NCBI GenBank assembly: GCA_947624555.1
Contig: CANQKW010000002.1
Span: 1 to 64,000, forward strand
Direction of reading: 5' to 3'
From: an uncultured Clostridia bacterium
Lineage (GTDB): Bacteria; Bacillota; Clostridia; Oscillospirales; Ruminococcaceae
Length of the DNA: 64,000 nucleotides
How positions within the stretch are numbered: position 1 is the first letter of the stretch; every line of letters begins with the position of its first letter. Below are positions 24,664 through 34,358 of the stretch, in pieces. The notes beneath the pieces were generated by a model. The model did no database searches. It saw nothing but the letters and a program-made list of their open reading frames with translations, and had not been told where the DNA came from. Both the position numbers and the translations under genes were made by a program.

Positions 24664-25029
24664 ATGTTTATTCGCACGGGAACGGCTATAATCGAACTGT
24701 ACAGGATAAAAAACAGCTGCAAGAACAAGCGGTTTCTGTCAAAGTTTTTTTCGGCGGACGAAATAAGATTTTTCGTTTCGCACAAGTTGTCCACGGCGCT
24801 TATTGCGGAAAATTACTGCGTGAAGATTGCGCTTGCAAAGGCTATCGGCACCGGATTTCGCGTGATAAGGGCGCAGGATATTACCGTTTTGCGTGACAGG
24901 CTGGGTTCGCCGCTGATAATAACCGACGGCTACGCAAAAATGCTTGAACAGCGAGAGGGGTACGTTTTTAACGTTTCGGTGGACCATTGTAAGGGTTATG
25001 CCTCGGCAAGCGTTATCATAAACAAATAA
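24664..25029 (+). CDS. AcpS-like phosphopantetheinyl transferase lacking metal ligands
   Basis: 121 residues aligning along the whole length of holo-ACP synthase: GTAIIELYRI for the usual GTDIVEIxRI, VKIALAKAIGTGFR for VKEAxxKAxGTG, LGSPLI for LGxP, and SVDHCKGYASASVII at the end. The two Mg2+ ligands, the Asp of GTD and the Glu of KEA, are Ala and Ile here, so classical CoA-dependent transfer is doubtful. The start matches where family members begin; an in-frame ATG at 24652 overlaps the upstream stop. A terminator follows. It may be a divergent paralogue, with a canonical AcpS elsewhere. Confidence 0.75.
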   Translation: MFIRTGTAIIELYRIKNSCKNKRFLSKFFSADEIRFFVSHKLSTALIAENYCVKIALAKAIGTGFRVIRAQDITVLRDRLGSPLIITDGYAKMLEQREGYVFNVSVDHCKGYASASVIINK

Positions 25030-25034
25030 GATTT

Positions 25035-25067
25035 AAAGCTATGCCTTATGACATAGCTTTATTTTTG
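25035..25067 (+). terminator. Intrinsic terminator
   Basis: AAAGCTATG and CATAGCTTT form a 9-bp stem with an 8-base loop, followed by ATTTTT. Confidence 0.8.
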
Positions 25068-25089
25068 GAAAGCATAAGGGGGCGGACTT

Positions 25090-27582
25090 GTGAAAAGGCT
25101 TGTCATTGCAATAGCGGCGCACGTTGACGCAGGAAAGACAACTCTTTCAGAGGCGCTTTTGTATTATGCGGGAGAAATTCGCAGGCAGGGCAGGGTGGAT
25201 AAAGGCGACGCTTTTCTCGATACAAATTCTCAGGAACGTACAAGGGGAATTACTATCTTTTCAAAACAGGCGATAATGCGCTATAATAACGCAGAATATA
25301 CTCTTCTCGATACTCCGGGACACGTTGACTTTTCCGCTGACACGGAGAGAGCTTTTTCCGTTGCAGACTGCGCAGTGCTTGTTATCAGCGGCACTGACGG
25401 AGTGCAAAGCCACACGAAAACTCTATGGAAACTTTTGGAAAGGGCAGGCTTACCGACTTTTGTCTTTGTCAATAAAACGGATATTTCGCACAGCTCTGAA
25501 GAAGAAATTATGCAAAATCTTCACAGGCTTGACAAACGCTTTGCGGATTTCACCGAAAACGAGGGCGAAGTTTCTGCCGAATATGACGAGGATTGTATGA
25601 ATTCGCTTATCGAAACAGGCGAAGTGCCCGATAAGATCATCGCCAAAGCCGTTTTTGAGAGGAAAATTTTCCCCGTGTGTTTCGGTTCGGCATTGAAAAA
25701 CAACGGAATTTCCCATTTTATGGAAATTATCGACAAATATTCTTCTCCGAAGAACCGTTTTGACGGCTTTGCGGCACAGGTTTTTAAAATTTCCGAAGAG
25801 GACGCGCGGCTTACTTACCTGAAAATAAACGGCGGAGAATTAAAGGTTCGTGACGTTCTGGGCGAAGAAAAAGTCACGCAGATACGTATGTACAGCGGAG
25901 CAAAATATACCTCTGCCGAAAGCGCCGCCGCAGGACAGCTCTGCGCTGTCACGGGACTTGCAAAATCCTTTGCAGGAGAGTGTTTCGGCGAGCAAAAAAG
26001 CTCTGTAAAGCCCGTTATAGAGCCTGCTTTGAGCTATCAGGTAATTTTGCCCGAAGAAGAGGACGCCGTAAAAGCGTTTAATTTGCTCAAAAAAATCGAA
26101 GAAGAGGACCCTCAGATCAGATTTTCGTGGGAAGAACATTCACGGAAGATTTTCGTTGAGCTTATGGGCGAAATTCAGCTTGAAGTGCTGAAAGAGCTGA
26201 TAGCAGAGCGGTTTTCCTTGAACGTTGATTTCGGCGAGGGCAAAATTTCATACAGAGAAACGATACTTGAGCCTGTAGAGGGCGCCGGTCATTTTGAGCC
26301 TCTTCGTCATTATGCGGAGGTGCATTTGCTGATAGAACCCCTGCCTCAGGGCAGCGGAGTGGTTTTCTCCCGTGACTGCCGCAATCTTGACGAAAACTGG
26401 CAGCGTCTTATTATGTCAAATCTTCGTGAAAAGCGGCATATCGGCGTGCTTACGGGTTCGCCCGTGACAGATGTAAAAATCACGTTAAAATCGGGAAAAG
26501 CTCATCTGAAACACACAGAGGGCGGCGATTTTCGGGAGGCTGCCCTGAGAGCTGTCCGTCACGGTCTTGCCTCGGCAAAATCTCAGCTGCTTGAGCCGTT
26601 TTATGAGTTCAGCCTTGAGATACCTGCCGAAAATGTCGGAAGAGCAATGTCCGACCTGCAGAAAATGGGTGCGGAATTTTCGGCTCCGACGGGAGATGAA
26701 ATGCGTCGGATAGAGGGCGTTTGTCCCGTGTCCGAAATGCAGAATTATCACAAGGACGTTACAGCCTATACGCACGGTTTCGGCTCGCTTTCGTGCAGTT
26801 TCAAGGGATATTTTCCCTGCCACAATGCCGAAGAGATCATCGAAAAAATCGGATATAATTTTGAGTCTGATGTTGAAAATACCCCCGACAGCGTTTTTTG
26901 TTATCACGGAGCAGGTCATTTGGTGAAATGGAACGAGGCGCTCGGCAAAATGCATCTTCCGAGTATTCTCGAAAAGCCGAAAAGCGTTTCGGAGAGCGAA
27001 ATTTCTTCATTCCGACAGCGAGCTGCCACCGACAAGGAACTTATGGAGATATTTGAAAGGACTTACGGGAAAATAAAGCGCCCCGAACGTTCGGCAATGC
27101 GCCGTGACAAGCCTGCGGAGCAGAATTATAAATCTCATGTCGGCAAAATCGGCGAAGAATATCTTCTGGTTGACGGGTATAATATCATTTTTTCGTGGGA
27201 CGAGCTTGCGGCTCTTGCACGGGAAAGTCTGGATTTTGCACGGGCAAAGCTTATAAATATTCTGTGCAATTATCAGGCGTTCAGACGGTGCAATCTGATA
27301 CTTGTTTATGACGCATATAAGGTAAAAAGCGAAAGGGAAATCGAAACCTATGGGGATATAACGGTCGTGTACACAAAAGAGGCTGAAACTGCCGATATGT
27401 TTATCGAAAAAGCGGCTCATAAATTAAGTCCCGAAAACCGTGTCCGTGTAGCCACTTCAGACGGCACAGAGCAGCTTATAATTCTTGGGGGCGGTGCGGT
27501 AAAGGTGTCCGCCGAGGTATTTCGTCTTGAAGTGGAAGAAGTTGAAAAAGCAATAAAAAGCGTTCTTGACTCGCTCCATTAA
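25090..27582 (+). CDS. TetM-like translational GTPase fused to a Rae1/YacP-type NYN domain
   Basis: 830 residues. The G domain has AHVDAGKT (10-17), RGITI (52-56), DTPGH (74-78) and NKTD (128-131), followed by EF-G-like domains II-V in the TetM/TetO arrangement up to about 660. A Lys/Arg-rich linker (about 665-688) leads to a NYN nuclease domain (689-830) with VDGYNII, VYDAYK and ATSDGTEQ, placing acidic residues at D695, D741, D769 and D791. Rae1 (YacP) cuts mRNA in the ribosomal A site, where TetM also binds, so a ribosome-targeted ribonuclease is a reasonable inference. The GTG start follows AAGGGGG. Confidence 0.88.
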   Translation: MKRLVIAIAAHVDAGKTTLSEALLYYAGEIRRQGRVDKGDAFLDTNSQERTRGITIFSKQAIMRYNNAEYTLLDTPGHVDFSADTERAFSVADCAVLVISGTDGVQSHTKTLWKLLERAGLPTFVFVNKTDISHSSEEEIMQNLHRLDKRFADFTENEGEVSAEYDEDCMNSLIETGEVPDKIIAKAVFERKIFPVCFGSALKNNGISHFMEIIDKYSSPKNRFDGFAAQVFKISEEDARLTYLKINGGELKVRDVLGEEKVTQIRMYSGAKYTSAESAAAGQLCAVTGLAKSFAGECFGEQKSSVKPVIEPALSYQVILPEEEDAVKAFNLLKKIEEEDPQIRFSWEEHSRKIFVELMGEIQLEVLKELIAERFSLNVDFGEGKISYRETILEPVEGAGHFEPLRHYAEVHLLIEPLPQGSGVVFSRDCRNLDENWQRLIMSNLREKRHIGVLTGSPVTDVKITLKSGKAHLKHTEGGDFREAALRAVRHGLASAKSQLLEPFYEFSLEIPAENVGRAMSDLQKMGAEFSAPTGDEMRRIEGVCPVSEMQNYHKDVTAYTHGFGSLSCSFKGYFPCHNAEEIIEKIGYNFESDVENTPDSVFCYHGAGHLVKWNEALGKMHLPSILEKPKSVSESEISSFRQRAATDKELMEIFERTYGKIKRPERSAMRRDKPAEQNYKSHVGKIGEEYLLVDGYNIIFSWDELAALARESLDFARAKLINILCNYQAFRRCNLILVYDAYKVKSEREIETYGDITVVYTKEAETADMFIEKAAHKLSPENRVRVATSDGTEQLIILGGGAVKVSAEVFRLEVEEVEKAIKSVLDSLH

Positions 27583-27603
27583 ACGTTGATAAAGGTACTG
27601 ACT

Positions 27604-28257
27604 ATGATAATTGAACCTATCGCTCATATTGAAAATGACTTTACGGAAAAATTCGGCATTCCCCGTCAGAGCGGATTGTGCGATATTCCGTCAAGAATTG
27701 TTTTTGAGCCGAAATTTCGAGATAAAAATGCCATTCGGGGCATTGAAGAATTTACGCATTTGTGGCTTATATGGGGATTTTCCGAATTTAACGGGACATT
27801 TTCGCCGACGGTTCGTCCGCCAAGACTTGGCGGCAATGTAAGAAAGGGCGTTTTTGCGACACGCTCTCCAAACAGACCAAATCCGTTGGGATTAAGCGCC
27901 GTAAGGCTTGAAAGAGCGGAAGAGGACGGCTCTCTTACGGTAATCGGCGCGGATTTGAAAAACGGCACGCCGATTTATGACATAAAGCCTTATCTTCCTT
28001 ATGCGGACAGTTTCCCCGAATCGTCAAACGGCTGGTCGCTCAGCGGCAATGATCCCGTTCTTGAGGTGATTTTCCCCGAAAAGCTGCTTGAAAAGATACC
28101 CGAAAACAAGCGTGAAACTGTCAAAATGATTTTATCGCAGGACCCTCGTCCGCAGTATCATAAATCTCCCGAACGAGTGTATACAATGAGCTTTGCGGAG
28201 TATCAGATAAGCTTTCGTGTCGAGGAAGGAAAGCTGTTTGTGATTTCGGTCGGATAA
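27604..28257 (+). CDS. tRNA (N6-threonylcarbamoyladenosine37-N6)-methyltransferase TrmO
   Basis: 217 residues. This SAM-dependent beta-barrel methyltransferase modifies t6A37 to m6t6A in tRNA-Thr. Motifs are EPIAHIENDFTEKFGIPRQ at the N-terminus, THLWLIWGF, FATRSPNRPNPLGLS, and DIKPYLPYAD. The ATG is chosen because the family begins with this segment and AAAGG lies 8 bases upstream. It is 21 bases after the GTPase-NYN gene, so two translation-related genes are cotranscribed. Confidence 0.93.
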   Translation: MIIEPIAHIENDFTEKFGIPRQSGLCDIPSRIVFEPKFRDKNAIRGIEEFTHLWLIWGFSEFNGTFSPTVRPPRLGGNVRKGVFATRSPNRPNPLGLSAVRLERAEEDGSLTVIGADLKNGTPIYDIKPYLPYADSFPESSNGWSLSGNDPVLEVIFPEKLLEKIPENKRETVKMILSQDPRPQYHKSPERVYTMSFAEYQISFRVEEGKLFVISVG

Positions 28258-28276
28258 CGTTTACAGCATAAAAAAA

Positions 28277-28303
28277 GCACGGCTTTTTTTGCCGTGCCTT
28301 TTC
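28277..28303. terminator. Bidirectional intrinsic terminator
   Basis: GCACGGC and GCCGTGC pair around seven T, with A-run and T-run flanks. It serves trmO from the left and the DHH gene from the right. Confidence 0.85.
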
Positions 28304-28304
28304 T

Positions 28305-29237
28305 TTATGAATGATATTTGTCGTAATTTACAAGCTCGTCAATAAGCTTTGGAACCATTTCGTCCTCATCTGCGTCGCTGAACTGGCAGGTGCCGACAGC
28401 CATATGACCGCCGCCGCCGTATTTCAGCATCGTACTTCCGACGTTTACGTGAGAAGTCCTGTTGAGAATTGAATATCCCACCGCACACGAGCAGCCTTTT
28501 CCGCCTTTTCCGTCGACTATCCAGCAGCTAAGGTTCTGTTCGGGATAAAGCGAATAGATAAGGAAACGATTTCCCGTATAAATCGGGTTTACTCCCCGAA
28601 GGTCGGTAATTATAACATCTCCCTCGACACGGGTGTGCTTATGTATCATTTCCTTGAAAAGCTCTGTCTGCTCGTTATAAAGCGCAATTCTCTCCTTAAT
28701 ATCGGGCATTGCGAGGATTTCGTCCGTCGTCATATAGGAGCAGCATCTGAGGAGCTTTTCCATAAGCTGATAGTTGCTTATGGTGAAATTTCTAAATCTT
28801 CCCAGACCTGTTCTGGGGTCCATAAGAAATCCTACGAGTATCCAGCCTGTGGGGTGGAGAATTTCTTCACGGGTAAGATTGCCGCTGTCGACCTTATCGA
28901 CTGCCTCCATAATATCGTCAAAATTAGGAAAACGCTCTTTTCCGCCGTAATATTCGTATATTATTCTCGCACAGCTTGGGGTAATACGGCTTTCGCCCTT
29001 ATATTTGCCCTTATAGCGGCAGCGCTCCTCTTCGCTTGAATGGTGGTCAAACCAAAGTCCGCAGCCTTCCACAAAAGGCACGTTTGCAAGACAGTCGTTT
29101 TCCGTTACGGGAACAAGACCGTCCTGTAAATCTTTAGGGTGAGCGAAAGTCCAACTGTCAACAACGCCCGCACAAAGCAGCAGAGCGCCGCAGGCAAGAC
29201 CGTCAAAATCAGAACGGGTTATCAACCTCATAGCCAT
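28305..29237 (-). CDS. DHH-family phosphoesterase-like protein
   Basis: 310 residues. ITRSDFDGLACGALLL gives the first Asp pair, LWFDHHSSEEE is the DHH motif (about residues 62-72), and a C-terminal DHHA1-like KYGGGGHMAVGTCQF completes the RecJ/exopolyphosphatase-like fold. Substrates in the family include polyphosphate, nanoRNA and cyclic dinucleotides, and none can be chosen here. The ATG follows AAGGAGAG by 7 bases. It is monocistronic with its own promoter. Confidence 0.82.
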   Translation of the reverse strand: MAMRLITRSDFDGLACGALLLCAGVVDSWTFAHPKDLQDGLVPVTENDCLANVPFVEGCGLWFDHHSSEEERCRYKGKYKGESRITPSCARIIYEYYGGKERFPNFDDIMEAVDKVDSGNLTREEILHPTGWILVGFLMDPRTGLGRFRNFTISNYQLMEKLLRCCSYMTTDEILAMPDIKERIALYNEQTELFKEMIHKHTRVEGDVIITDLRGVNPIYTGNRFLIYSLYPEQNLSCWIVDGKGGKGCSCAVGYSILNRTSHVNVGSTMLKYGGGGHMAVGTCQFSDADEDEMVPKLIDELVNYDKYHS

Positions 29238-29330
29238 TGAAATCTCTCCTTAGAAAATAATTTGCGCAGAATTTATCTCAGCCACAACCGCAATATCGTG
29301 GAGTAAATGTCCGATAAGCACTCTTTGATT

Positions 29331-29359
29331 ATTATACCATTTTTTATCGAGAAAATCAA
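29331..29359 (-). promoter_or_regulatory. Promoter of the DHH gene
   Basis: On the minus strand TTGATT, a 17-base spacer, TATAAT, about 95 bases before the ATG at 29237. The leader in between has no obvious structure. Confidence 0.7.
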
Positions 29360-29405
29360 CACCTTTTTTTGAAAAAAACGAAAATTTTTGTGTAAAAAGG
29401 CAAAT

Positions 29406-32051
29406 TTATTTTCGTGAGAGAATTATTTTTCTCAGTTTTACACGTCCCAAAGCAACAAGCTGAGAATCAGCCGCATTGAAAAGCTCTTCGAGGAGCAAAG
29501 CTGCCTGCATAACCTCTTCGTCGGTCAGATCGCCTTTTCCGAATGCGAGTTTCATCATAAGCTCAATGTTATTCGAGAGTTTGGTCTTAAAGTGCAAATC
29601 TGCTCGCTCAAAAAATTTTTTCGGCTGCTCGCCAAATTTCTGCCTGTAGCCGCAAAGATTTAAAATCGCTATGATTTTCAGGTAGAGCTGCTCGCCGTTT
29701 GCGTCATAGCGTGCGGTTTTAAGCGCATTTTTGGCTTGTTTGTCGAATTTTTTGAATTTAACGATAATTATTGCAGCCGCACAACCGACAATAATCACCC
29801 CAAGTGCAATAAGTATTATCGGGACAAAATTTATCTCGCTGTCCGTATTATCGTCGGGGTCGTTTTCGCTCACTTCGGGGCTTGAACTGTCGTCATCGCT
29901 TTCATAGCTGCTGTCCGAATTTGACGAGTTTTCGATTTTGCTTTCGCTGCTTTCTTCGTCGGAAACAGTGCTTTCGGACGAGTCCGACTGCTCTTCGGAA
30001 GAATTATTTTCGGTTTCAACGGCAGTTATTACCGAACTGCTCGTAGGGTCAAATGTGACCCAGCCTATCCCGTCAAAAAAGACCTCGCACCAGGCGTGAA
30101 GATTTTTTGACCGAAGAACGGCAAACTGTCCTATACGAGTTTTCGGCGCAACAAATCCCGTGCAGTATCTTGCAGGTACGCCAAGCTCTCTCATCATAAG
30201 CGTCATAGAGCTTGCAAACAAGGCGCAGTGACCGCTTTTTGACCCGTTTAGGAAACTCATAATAGGATTTAAGCGGTCGTTTTTTGCATCGAGAGAGTAG
30301 TCGTAATTATTTATCAGATAATCCGTAATTTCAACGGCGACTTTATAGCTTTCGGCTATATCAACTTTGCCGTTTTTATAGACATTACTGTACAGACCCG
30401 AACTGTAAAGGTAATTTCTTATTTCGCCCTGTAAATTCTGCGGAACTTTGAGATAGGTATTATACACATAATTCGCATAATCCGAATACAGCCCTTTTTT
30501 ATCGAAATAAATATCAAATATACCGCTCATCGGGTATTTTTCCGCAACGTCACAAAGATAATTGAAATTTTCAAGATGTTTGATGCGGTCATCTCCGACA
30601 TAATTTACAGTGGTCATAAGAGCGTTGACCTTGACGGTGTTTATTTTGTCAAAATTTTCATTTACTCTTACCACATAATCCCCGTAAACGTCAAACATTT
30701 CATCTTCAAAATAGCCGAATTCCGAGGTATATGCAGGCAAAAATACCACGTCTGTCTGGCAGAGATAATCGACTGAAAGCGAATTTTCGGTTATAAGAGA
30801 ATTATCGGGGAGAAGATTTTTATTCGCGTCGTTTTTGATAAGATCCGCATAACCGTTTACCATTGACTGCAAAATATGCATTTCCGCAGGACGGTAGATT
30901 TTGTCGAGATTTCCCGAATTCCACAGAGCAGGTTCGTGTCTGATAGGAGACGTCCACGACGAACCCGTGAAATCTATGCCTATATCGCCGCGCAGATAAA
31001 CGCTGTTGTCGGGACTGCATACCCGAAGAATTTCCTGTTCTCCGTTTCCGGGGGAAACTATGTTAAGCGAGGAACTTCCGTTTCCGTAAGCTGCAAAATA
31101 TTGCGATACGGGACCGTTTTCAAAAGGCGAGGTAATGCCCGAGCTTTGCCCGATACTGTTGATAAGGCTGTAAAATCTGCTGTAATCAAATCCCTCTTTA
31201 ACGGGAGCTAAATTATTCAAGATAAGCGCCGCAACCGTAAAAAGAGCCGCTGCCCAACAAGCCGAAGAAAGATATTTTGAGTAAAAAATGCTGTTCATAC
31301 TCGCACGTTTTACAAAAGAAGATTTGTCGGCTTTGTTGCGAAAATCACGCTCTTCTTTTTTTGCGCTTGCACGAAAACTGCCGAAAAAGCCTTTTTTTAC
31401 CGCTGCGCCTTCGGAATAGGTCTTTGAAACGGAAATTGCCCCGACATAAAGCGCCGCACAAGGGATTATCCAGAAATTAAATTCCATTTTTGCCGCTGCC
31501 GCAACAGGAGCGCTTAAAATTATCAGCAGGAAAAACGACGGGAAAATAAAAGGCTTTTTGAACATACAAGCAGCCGTTATCAGCGCAAAAATACAGCAGC
31601 AAATCCCGACGCCCAGAAGAACTCCGTCGGCGCAGGGCTGGTATGCCCCCCGGAGCTGAGCCTGCGTATGGAAAGTATATCTTTCCGTATAGAATACTGC
31701 GCCGTTCATTCTGAGATGAATTCGGTCGGTGAAGTAAGAAACTCTTTCCCATATGCTTTCGTAGTTGAACAGGACGATAATTCCGCTGAAAAACACAAAA
31801 GCAGGAATTGCAAATCTCTTTTTTACAAAGCTGAAAACCGTGCAGAAAAACACGGTAAAAAGCGACGCTGTTCCCGCAACTGCCAAAAGATTTGCCGGCA
31901 TATCGTATTCTACTGTAAGAAAAAGCATAGCGCACACGGTAAGAGCCGTGCAGTAAAGCGCTTTTTTGACAGCCTGAAGAGCCGAGGACGGTTTTTTTAT
32001 GTAATACCTGTCATAGACCAGCACTACGCTTGATTGTTTTTTAGATTTCAT
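29406..32051 (-). CDS. TgpA-type membrane transglutaminase
   Basis: 881 residues. About six membrane spans (30-280) form a TgpA-like N-terminus. An extracellular region contains a papain-like transglutaminase core with the triad Cys609 (SGHCALFAS), His652 (LHAWCEVF) and Asp668 (WVTFDPT). A 60-residue Ser/Asp/Glu linker follows, then a final span (743-767) and a DUF4129-like cytoplasmic tail. Relatives are presumed cell-wall or protein cross-linking or protease-like enzymes. The ATG is preferred over a TTG two codons earlier. The gene begins directly at the stop of the tubulin-like gene. Confidence 0.88.
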   Translation of the reverse strand: MKSKKQSSVVLVYDRYYIKKPSSALQAVKKALYCTALTVCAMLFLTVEYDMPANLLAVAGTASLFTVFFCTVFSFVKKRFAIPAFVFFSGIIVLFNYESIWERVSYFTDRIHLRMNGAVFYTERYTFHTQAQLRGAYQPCADGVLLGVGICCCIFALITAACMFKKPFIFPSFFLLIILSAPVAAAAKMEFNFWIIPCAALYVGAISVSKTYSEGAAVKKGFFGSFRASAKKEERDFRNKADKSSFVKRASMNSIFYSKYLSSACWAAALFTVAALILNNLAPVKEGFDYSRFYSLINSIGQSSGITSPFENGPVSQYFAAYGNGSSSLNIVSPGNGEQEILRVCSPDNSVYLRGDIGIDFTGSSWTSPIRHEPALWNSGNLDKIYRPAEMHILQSMVNGYADLIKNDANKNLLPDNSLITENSLSVDYLCQTDVVFLPAYTSEFGYFEDEMFDVYGDYVVRVNENFDKINTVKVNALMTTVNYVGDDRIKHLENFNYLCDVAEKYPMSGIFDIYFDKKGLYSDYANYVYNTYLKVPQNLQGEIRNYLYSSGLYSNVYKNGKVDIAESYKVAVEITDYLINNYDYSLDAKNDRLNPIMSFLNGSKSGHCALFASSMTLMMRELGVPARYCTGFVAPKTRIGQFAVLRSKNLHAWCEVFFDGIGWVTFDPTSSSVITAVETENNSSEEQSDSSESTVSDEESSESKIENSSNSDSSYESDDDSSSPEVSENDPDDNTDSEINFVPIILIALGVIIVGCAAAIIIVKFKKFDKQAKNALKTARYDANGEQLYLKIIAILNLCGYRQKFGEQPKKFFERADLHFKTKLSNNIELMMKLAFGKGDLTDEEVMQAALLLEELFNAADSQLVALGRVKLRKIILSRK

Positions 32052-32053
32052 AG

Positions 32054-34336
32054 TCAATTATTCTTAAAAATGTGTATTCCCTGTTTTTTGAGTGAGTCGT
32101 TTACATAGGCATAGCGCATATTTTCCCATTGATTATAGTCCTTAAATCCGTCGATTTTCACGCCGCCCTTTATCTGAACGACAACGGCGGCATTAAAAAG
32201 AGGAGAAACATTCCAGATGTAATTTATGCCCTGACGGGAGGCTTTTATCGGAGCAATATCTCCCTGTTTGATATTTTTCGGGCAGAGTATTCTTGTAAGC
32301 GGCGTTTCGTCAAGAGTGGGAGTTTTTACGTTTACTCTGTCAAAACAGTCCTGCAAAGCGTCCTTTACCGAGCTTTTGACATTGAAAAATTCGCAGAAAT
32401 CGTTATATCCCATAAGCAGAAATCCGCCGAAACACTGTGCGGCAAGATTTACGATCTCCTCTGCAAAAAGAGTGCTGTTATCTTCTGCGTCAAGGATCTT
32501 CATTTTCTTAAAGGCAAGCATTTTCGTGCTTTCGGGAATATCCTCTACGAGCTTATCAAGCTTTGCGAGAATTTCGGGAGAATTGACGTCGAATGCCTCT
32601 TTAATGCAGCTTTTCTGTTCAAAATCAACCGCCGACAAAAATGCCGATTCGTCAATTGAGAAAATCTCGATTTTTTTCGCAAGAACATTCTCGGAGTAGT
32701 CGCTGAGCTTATTGCAGACCTGCGTGTAAAACTCCAGCATAATATCGACGGTTTTTTGCTGTTTTGCGTAAACGGCATATTCCGAAAGCGAGGAAATATA
32801 AAGCCTTGCGGCGTTTCCCGCCATTATCGCAGGCGTGCTTTTGAGCTTTCTGTAATCGCTCTGAACCAGCTTTTCTTCTCGTATTATCTGTTCGTCGATG
32901 TCCTCTTTTTCCTCTTTGACCTTTTTGATTGCTGTTTTTACGGCGGACAGGCATTTATTGACAATTTCCGTTGCGCAGAACGGACCTTTTTCCGTATGAC
33001 TGAGAGCGTCCTCGCAGGAAGAAATTATATCGCTTACTATTTCGGGAAGAACTTTATCCGCACCCTCTTTAACAAGCCTTGCAAACTCGTTTACCCTTTC
33101 ATCGACGTAATTCCTTGACGCCTCTGAGCCTCTTTTAAGCGATTTCATCGTAAAAAGCGCATTGTAATTCTCGTCAAATTCGATTTTTGGTATTACGCCT
33201 GCCCGTGAGGCGAGCAGCATAGCGTCGGGAGTGACTTTTCCGATGTATATGCCTATCTGCATATCTCCCACGCTGTTCTGTTTAAGGTAATTGCAAAAGC
33301 TGCCGAACAGCTTTATCGACAGATATGACACAATTTTGCCCATAGGAATTTCAACGCCTGCCACGTCATAGGACAAATATCTGAACGAATGTGAACCGCT
33401 CTGTTCCAGCATATTGTAGGAAATCATCTTTTCTGCGTCATCGTCTGTTTTGTAGATAAATTCTCCTGCCGAGAGGAGCTTTTCTGCGGCGACAAAAAGC
33501 GTTGCCTCGTAATTTTCTTCTGCGGACGCAATATAGCAGGCGTGAAACGGCGGTTTGTCCGAGGTTATCTCAAAAGACTCTGTATATTTCTGGGAAAATT
33601 TCGATTTTCTGTTTTGGAATAAATCCAACTCGCCTTTGGTTATAATGGTGTTTGCGTAGTAGTTTGCAAGGTTTCTTGCGTCTTTTTCAAAGAGCTGCGC
33701 CGTATCTCCCGCGAACATCAGCGAGTTTATTTTCACGCTGCAATTCACCGTTTTAAACAAACTCGTAAGAATATATCCCAGATCTACGACCGTACCGCCG
33801 AAAAGCGTATCGCCCATATTTCCGACGACTGTAATTTCGATCGGAGCGTCGCTTGCGGAAAAATCGTCAATAGCCTTTCCGATAAGTTTAAGCAGCTTTT
33901 CGATGTAATGAAACAAAGCCACTCTTCCGCACTGCCTTTTCAGCAGTCCGTATTTCGGTACATCGTCAGAATAATTTTTAAGATCCGTGTCAAACCATTC
34001 CGCTGCCTGCGGTGAAAGCAGTTCGGGATTGTTAAGGTACTTGTAAATGCTTTCTTCGGGGTCAATGCAAAGCATTTCGCTGTCGGTGAGCGTTGTTCCG
34101 CAGCAGCTTTCCTCGCTCAGATCATCCTTATATCCTATCGCAAGAAATCGTATTTTGCTGTTTTTGTGATTAAATCGGTTTTCTGCGGTGTGTTTTGTTC
34201 TCAAAAGGCAGTCAATACCGTTTTTTCCGACGCCGATTATCATAAGACGGTTCATACCCTGCATATTTTTTTCGCCGTCATAGAGCTTTAATATCCTGTC
34301 GGGTTTAAGCCACTCGATTTGCTTTTTAATATCCAC
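32054..34336 (-). CDS. Tubulin-like (Tubulin_2 type) protein with degenerate GTP loop
   Basis: 760 residues. The N-terminal half follows the bacterial Tubulin_2 pattern: RLMIIGVGKNGIDCLLRTKH (about 30-49), GRVALFHYIEKLL, and a strand leading to GNMGDTLFGGTVVDLGYIL (172-190) at the place of the tubulin GGTGSG loop. The loop lost the glycine spacing, so GTP binding may be altered or absent. The C-terminal half is helical with acidic coiled-coil stretches (KKVKEEKEDIDEQ). No membrane span is seen. The GTG start follows AAGAAGGTG by 6 bases. Confidence 0.65.
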   Translation of the reverse strand: MDIKKQIEWLKPDRILKLYDGEKNMQGMNRLMIIGVGKNGIDCLLRTKHTAENRFNHKNSKIRFLAIGYKDDLSEESCCGTTLTDSEMLCIDPEESIYKYLNNPELLSPQAAEWFDTDLKNYSDDVPKYGLLKRQCGRVALFHYIEKLLKLIGKAIDDFSASDAPIEITVVGNMGDTLFGGTVVDLGYILTSLFKTVNCSVKINSLMFAGDTAQLFEKDARNLANYYANTIITKGELDLFQNRKSKFSQKYTESFEITSDKPPFHACYIASAEENYEATLFVAAEKLLSAGEFIYKTDDDAEKMISYNMLEQSGSHSFRYLSYDVAGVEIPMGKIVSYLSIKLFGSFCNYLKQNSVGDMQIGIYIGKVTPDAMLLASRAGVIPKIEFDENYNALFTMKSLKRGSEASRNYVDERVNEFARLVKEGADKVLPEIVSDIISSCEDALSHTEKGPFCATEIVNKCLSAVKTAIKKVKEEKEDIDEQIIREEKLVQSDYRKLKSTPAIMAGNAARLYISSLSEYAVYAKQQKTVDIMLEFYTQVCNKLSDYSENVLAKKIEIFSIDESAFLSAVDFEQKSCIKEAFDVNSPEILAKLDKLVEDIPESTKMLAFKKMKILDAEDNSTLFAEEIVNLAAQCFGGFLLMGYNDFCEFFNVKSSVKDALQDCFDRVNVKTPTLDETPLTRILCPKNIKQGDIAPIKASRQGINYIWNVSPLFNAAVVVQIKGGVKIDGFKDYNQWENMRYAYVNDSLKKQGIHIFKNN

Positions 34337-34358
34337 GATAAACACCTTCTTTTCAGAA

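Noticed and set aside
25090..27582. Calling this gene a tetracycline-resistance determinant
   Set aside because: The protein has TetM-like domains, but an extra NYN domain and a housekeeping context next to trmO. Resistance cannot be read from the sequence.
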